Shown one piece after another: positions 58,995-64,000 of a DNA stretch of 64,000 nucleotides. Under the pieces are notes generated by a model. That model did no database searches. It saw nothing but the letters and a program-made list of their open reading frames with translations, and was not told the origin of the DNA. Both the position numbers and the translations under genes were made by a program. The stretch is from Panaeolus papilionaceus (taxonomy: Eukaryota > Basidiomycota > Agaricomycetes > Agaricales): the NCBI GenBank assembly GCA_015501605.1, contig JADNRZ010000018.1:744001-808000 (forward strand), written 5' to 3'. Positions within the stretch are counted from its first letter, which is position 1. The number at the start of each line of letters is the position of its first letter.

Positions 58995-61456
58995 CTACTG
59001 CTTCTTTTTCTTCGCAGCGGGCGCAGCTGTAAAAAGTGATGCGAACGTGAGCTCTTGCGTCATAGACACAGTATATGATGTGGTACGCATACCAGTTCCT
59101 TTGGCTTTACGCTTTGCCTGACCATCAGCCATTTCTTCGTCGCCACCTGGTGACATCTCCCTCCTGGATCGCTTCTTGGGCTTCTTCTCAGTAGCCCAAG
59201 CACCAACGGCAGCGCCAGGATCGTCTTCACAGTCAGGACAGAACCATTCACCGTCTGGGACAGCAGACAAGGGAGGGCTCAAGCACTGTAAATGCCAAGG
59301 GGCGTCGCACTGAGGAATAGGGAAGGCAATTTTATCTTTAGTACTCCGCAGATCGATCAAGGAACAGCTGGAAGTTTGCAAACCTTGTCACACTCAAGAG
59401 TGCTTGCGTCTTCTCCGTCATCTCGCTGACATTTTCCGCAGACTTGAGGTGGATTCACTTCTTCGGGATGACGAGGCATGTCGGAGAACTTTTCATTTGG
59501 TTTGGCCAAAAAACAGGTTGTGTTCTGGCCCGCTGCGATGCTGTAGTCATGTTAGCATGAAGATCGCAAGAGAATTAATAGAGAACAACTTACTCGAACA
59601 CCTCGATCCCAACGAGAGTGAGATTCCTGGTGGGTTTGGTAGCAGACTTGGGTTCTTCAAGACCCATTCCAAGTTCACCATTAGCTGCGTTCTGACCCCA
59701 GCAGACAGTCATCGCTGTTCCGTCGTCGTCGGGGGTGAGCAACCAATGAGTAACTCCTCCAGAGCGCGCCATGAGGATTTTGCAACCCCTATTTGTAGTA
59801 TGTCAGTGACAAGGGTGAAAAAGCCCAGGGCCGAAAGATCGTACATGATATCCTGCATGTAGCGGAAGGTTGAATAAGGTGATCCGGAAGAGCCTTATGA
59901 CGGCATTGAATAATCGTCTCCAAATGGCATTGTGATGTGCGCTTACCTTCCCCGCTGTTCTTCCACTGCATACCGCATTAGCATTGGACTTGCAAGCGGG
60001 TGTAAAGTGTTCCTTACCTTCCCAGCCATCCAATACATCCCTTGGTTGTCGATGACCACACTGTTAGTGGGTCCTGCAGTTATCCCTTGAGCCATAGTGC
60101 TTTCATTGGGTCCAGAGAACTGTTATCATCGTTTGGTTTACCGCTTGAAGGGGAGATAGGAGGTAACACGAACCTGTGGCACAGATTTAGGCTTCAGGAC
60201 GTCAACCTGGTTGCCGAGACCCAGGCGACAGTAGCCGTTGTATCCCCAAACCCAGACTTGGCTGTGAAATGTTGAATGTTATGACATGCAACGTGTCAAA
60301 TAAAATGGACACGCACCCAGAGTCTTCAAGAGCAATTGTGTGCTGCTGACCAGAAGCAATGTCCACAATTTTCTTGCCATCGAGTTCCTTAATGTAAACT
60401 GGCTATGTGTTAGACGGGTAGGGCAGAGCTGAATGGATAGGAAAATACCTGGGACGGTTTCAATATCGAACGACGTCTTATTGCCGGTGGTTATGCGCTC
60501 GCCTGTAGTTCCATTTCCGAGCTGTCCCTTCTCAGCGCTTCCAAATGAGAACACTGACTTCGAGATAAGTAAGAAAGTTAAAGAGGAGAATCGCCTAACT
60601 CGCCTTTTCCTGACGCTGTCAACACGATTGAAAAGGTTATTCCGGCTGAAGCCTTGATGACTTGTTCCTTCTGTCCCCCGTGCATAACATTAATCGCGCG
60701 GAATGAGGAAACTTCGGGGCAAATAGAATGTCCGCACTACGTATACAAGGTCAATCACGACACATGGGAAGTAAAACGACGATTGCGCACCTGTCCTACA
60801 CTGTTCGCACCTGCTGTCCAAATCGTACCATCACTTCCCACCAAAACTGTGTGGTTCCGACCGCACGCAGCATGGACGAATTTCGTGCCCTTTGGCGCGC
60901 CTAAGTCGGAGGGGGAAATCATTCGCGGCGCGTTTTCAGAGATATACTCAACGCCGGTGACCCCTAAGCAGGAAAACCCATTTCTCCCGTACAACCATGC
61001 ATTACCATCAATGTCAATGACAACGAAATGGCAACCTGCGCATGAAGTATGCACCGACACGGCCTTCACGTTCAGCAGGGAACGAAGCAGGTTCACTTCC
61101 AACAAGTCAGGATTTCTGTAGGACGATCCACGATGAAATTTCTAAGTTCTCTGCCTCTATGATAACACTCGATATTAAACTCACTGTATTACCGCATTTT
61201 CATCTTTAGGCGCTCCTCCGCGTTCTTTACGACCGAGTTTGGGCCTATGGGGGATGAGAACATGAGTCGGTTCAAGTGGTACTGAGTGTGAGAACTTGAA
61301 TGGAAACCCACCAGTCTGTACCACCACAAATGAGGACTGCGCAGAGACATAATTAGCTTATAGTCCTCATATAAATAATTGATTCGTTATACCTCGTCCC
61401 CAACGCCCTTCAGTGGATTTTTGAGGTGCTTTTGCGGTTTCGTTGTTTGTGGTCAT
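58995..61456 (-). CDS. RCC1-repeat protein with C-terminal PHD finger
   Basis: Fifteen exons were reconstructed: 61393-61456, 61312-61336, 61185-61244, 60791-61115, 60604-60736, 60449-60553, 60317-60398, 60174-60261, 60018-60119, 59947-59965, 59845-59893, 59594-59788, 59384-59540, 59093-59309, 58995-59026. They give 550 aa with every phase agreeing. RCC1-type blades are seen in GRNGFSCLGVTG, CGRNHTVLVGSDGTIWTAG, FSFGSAEKGQLGNGT, IASGQQHTIALEDSGQVWVW and VCWGQNAANGELGMG. The PHD finger follows: VCGKCQRDDGEDASTLECDK, then CDAPWHLQCLSPPLSAVPDG and EWFCPDCE, a C4HC3 set. The tail is basic (KKPKKRSRRE, KRKAKGT, KKKKQ), a nuclear signal. It probably links chromatin marks with a beta-propeller; a GEF role is unproven. 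The fifth-to-sixth-exon intron is GC-AG. Confidence 0.88.
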
Positions 61457-61587
61457 GAGTGGGAAAGGCTGATTGTTGACAACAGTCACTTTCAGGTCAC
61501 CTTACATACAAGCAGCGGATTGCTCCAAATGGATGTAGTACATGCATATTCAACAATAAATTGTTACAGACACCTATAGACCACCTA

Positions 61588-64000
61588 TCAATGCAGAAAA
61601 ACGAGCAGAACACGAATAAGGTATGCTACATAGCCGCCCGAGTACTTGAAGTGACTGTCAACGGATGAATTCAAATGAAAAGCCCAACCTAGGGGTTGAC
61701 CATGTGGGAGAACTATATTGCGATGTGTGAAATCAGGGCACCGCCTCCCACTCAGTTTTGAGTTGCGATAATCACTTTCAAAGAAACACATGAGCTTCGA
61801 TAGAAAGGATGAATAATGAAACCTACATAGGGACGTGCCTCCACGTTTGATAGAACACTAAACAAATGAATTGGATGTCCATACGATTAGGGGGTGAGAA
61901 GAGAAAAGATTCTAGGATCAAACCTTACCTCAAAAGACTCTCCAAAAAAGACGGCCATATCGCCATGCACCAAAGTAAGTACAAATGTGTCCTTCGATAT
62001 CTTCTTTCCAACTTTCAATTTTGGTTGGCTCTTCCGGGGCGATGATGTTAGATTCTGTTCTTGCAGAAGGGCCATCGTCTCTGGATCATCCGCTACCCAA
62101 CCCAAGCTGGGATCTGCCATTTCAACTTCTTCGCCATTATCCTCATGCACAACAGCTAAAAGGTGTTCACCCGCCTCCTCCACCCCTGTCCCCGATTTAT
62201 TGGCAGCTACACTAGCGGGCAGCGTAATGTTCAAAACTATGTCGCATCCCAGACAGAGAACTGAGACGGGATGCTTCTTAGCGTTCATTGGTACCGGAAC
62301 CTGAGACGAAGATTTAATTGTGGAAGAGAAATTGAGGCATCGATGGAAAACTCACTGCTTTACTCCCAGCTGTAATCCATGAGACAATGGTAAGAAGGCC
62401 GATCGAAAGTTCACCTGGATTTAGGTGTGCGAAATCCAGCAGACGCTTGCTCATAAACTTTCGACAAATGTTGACGCATTCGGGGACACCTTGCCACTGC
62501 GCCTCGGGGGACTTCAAGTCACCTTGCAACTTCTTTCCTTTACTCGAGTACGAAAAGTAAGGACCTGCGAGGGATATTGTGAGTATCAGTGATTATAGAG
62601 ATGAGAGTAGCTCGTACCAGACAGGTCTGTTGTTCGTACGAGCTCCACATTTGATTGAACGTCTTTCAGAAGCTTTGTCGCTTCCTCTTGGTGTTCCGAT
62701 AGATTACTCGTAAAGATATGTTTGATGAGCGAATTTTGCGCTTCACAAGTCCCATACGAAAAGGTACTAAGACCAGATGGGAAATCCTCCCTTCGACTTT
62801 GAATGTAACCTGGATGGGAATTACTAGGAAGAAAGACGACGTGACGATCGTGTGGGTCTCTCAAGTAAAGTAAATCGATACTATAAGACTTGATTGGTGG
62901 AGGTAAATCCTAGCAAATTTCGTCTTCAGCATGCTGGCAGGAAAAAAGTATGGTCTTCACAAACCTTGCAAAAGCTGCTTTTACACCGCCGATGCCTCAT
63001 GGTGTCTTGAAAATTCAGACGACCGCAGTGCACACAAAACCATCCCGAAGGAAAGAAATCGTCAAAATGGTCTGCTCCAAATGGCGCCATTAGATGCTTT
63101 GGAACTATACCATGATAGATGTTGTCGTAGTCGTGGTGTCTGAACTCCCAATTGGGATGTACGCGATGCGCTGTTCGGTATTTCTCGGCTGTCCTTGCCT
63201 CTGCTTCTTGCTCTTGCTGTGAGTCTGGGTTTGAGGAAGCTGTTGGTTCAGGGGTTTCTGGAACGTCTGAGCTTGTAGGTGCTGGTGACCACCATGAACG
63301 CTGCAGAGGCTCCACTTCAAAGTTTGGGAAAATATGTTTCTCCCCTCCCTTCGTCCATTGCAGCGTTATCCGCCATCGTACTCGACCAGTGAGCAGGCTC
63401 CCCAAATTCAGTTTCTTTTCCGGAAGGCCGTCTTCTTGAGCCAATCGGTCCTCCTAAGAAATGACAAGTCAGTAAAAAAATAGATTCGGGTGTGCCACAA
63501 ACTAACTTGAATCCCAAGGATCTTGAAATACCCCATCATAATAAAACCAAATTCGTCAGGAAGGGCAAGCGACCAGTCTGTCGCAAGCCTCTCGTTTGAC
63601 ATCAACAAGGTCAGTGGCGTGCCAGCGATATAAGCATCTACAATTGCAGCCAGCTCATCGGGGATCGGCGAGGGGATGTAGAAAGCAAACTTGTCCTGGA
63701 GCACTGACGAGGCAGGTTCTGAAATCGGGGGAGGAGTGCTTGTGGAGGGGTCCTGCGGTAGCTGAACCTCTGAAGCGGGGATATTTGATGTGGAGTGAGG
63801 CACATCGTTAGGTACGGCTGGGAGGGTTGGTGCAGTGGGGGATTCAGGGGAGTGGATGATATCCATGGCATCAGCATCATGTGCTGGCATTCCGGTGGTA
63901 ATCTGAAGTCCATACAAACGACTGGCATCATCCAGAATGCGGTCAGCAGTGGCCTCAACATCAATAGTGGGAACATTATCGAAGCTATACAAGGTCTCTT
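61588..64000 (-). CDS. Zinc-finger protein with AlkB-like C-terminal segment, 5' partial
   Basis: Exons 63507-64000 (runs off the right edge), 62965-63453, 62618-62909, 62356-62564, 61929-62300 and 61588-61857 give at least 707 aa; the last exon and stop are the weakest. A Pro/Ser-rich segment is followed by ELAAIVDAYIAGTPL ... DEFGFIMMGYFKILGI, a CxxC...CxxxxxC cluster (GWFCVHCGRLNFQ, RHRRCKSSFCK) resembling a zinc ribbon, then REDFPSGLSTFSYG, HIFTSNLSEHQEEATKLL, GPYFSYSS, and near the end FVLTLVHGDMAVFFGESFEC then SIKRGGTS. The last block recalls the HGD...G.....H/R core strands of AlkB-type 2-oxoglutarate/Fe(II) oxygenases, known in mushrooms as part of a larger family. A complete HxD...H triad was not identified, so catalysis is unproven. 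It lies in tandem upstream of the RCC1-PHD gene. Confidence 0.6.

Overview
This is nuclear DNA from a filamentous basidiomycete, most likely a wood- or litter-decaying mushroom (Agaricomycetes). The genes are cut by many short introns (mostly about 50-75 nt, GT..AG). The window also holds a class I hydrophobin, an AA9 lytic polysaccharide monooxygenase with a fungal CBM1, a decayed laccase, a DUF6593-type protein and TTAGGG-type motifs. All exon models were built by hand from reading frame, splice consensus and family conservation; no search was run.

Layout. 1-8.6 kb (+): very low-complexity coding sequence running in from the left edge, then an Ett1/Nro1-like gene that may be its 3' part. 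9.7-14.7 kb (-): vacuolar-type dipeptidyl aminopeptidase (S9B), divergent from SYS1 (+, 14.9-15.7 kb). 16 kb: tRNA-Val and a WrbA-type quinone reductase. 18.0-20.0 kb: a possible transposon end and a laccase pseudogene. 20.7-22.6 kb: coronin. 22.9-24.6 kb: tRNA-Ile, a possible LTR remnant and a deleted tRNA-Ile copy. 24.9-25.4 kb: hydrophobin. 28.1-29.8 kb: glycine cleavage T protein. 31.3-32.6 kb: AA9-CBM1. 33.3-34.3 kb: Ser/Pro-rich protein. 35.5-37.0 kb: tRNA-Ile and a membrane-anchored J protein. 37.4-39.6 kb: a MITE-like palindromic element and decayed F-box-type sequence. 40.9-43.0 kb: DUF6593-type protein and a four-TM protein. 44.8-48.1 kb: cytidine deaminase and squalene epoxidase. 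48.5-50.9 kb: putative single-pass membrane proteins. 51.6-52.6 kb: a second WrbA paralogue. 53.1-54.6 kb: mitochondrial carrier. 55.7-58.1 kb: Ran-binding-domain protein with an N-terminal TM segment. 59.0-61.5 kb: RCC1-repeat protein fused to a PHD finger. 61.6-64.0 kb: zinc-finger protein with an AlkB-like tail, running off the right edge.

Most genes are unrelated housekeeping genes: sterol synthesis, one-carbon metabolism, pyrimidine salvage, Golgi traffic and actin. A lignocellulose and cell-surface component (AA9, laccase remnant, hydrophobin, quinone reductases) is mixed in. Points worth checking are doubled telomere-type motifs in three promoters, three GC-AG introns, a 10-nt coronin exon, the WrbA pair with identical exon structure, the RCC1-PHD fusion and the membrane-anchored RanBD protein.
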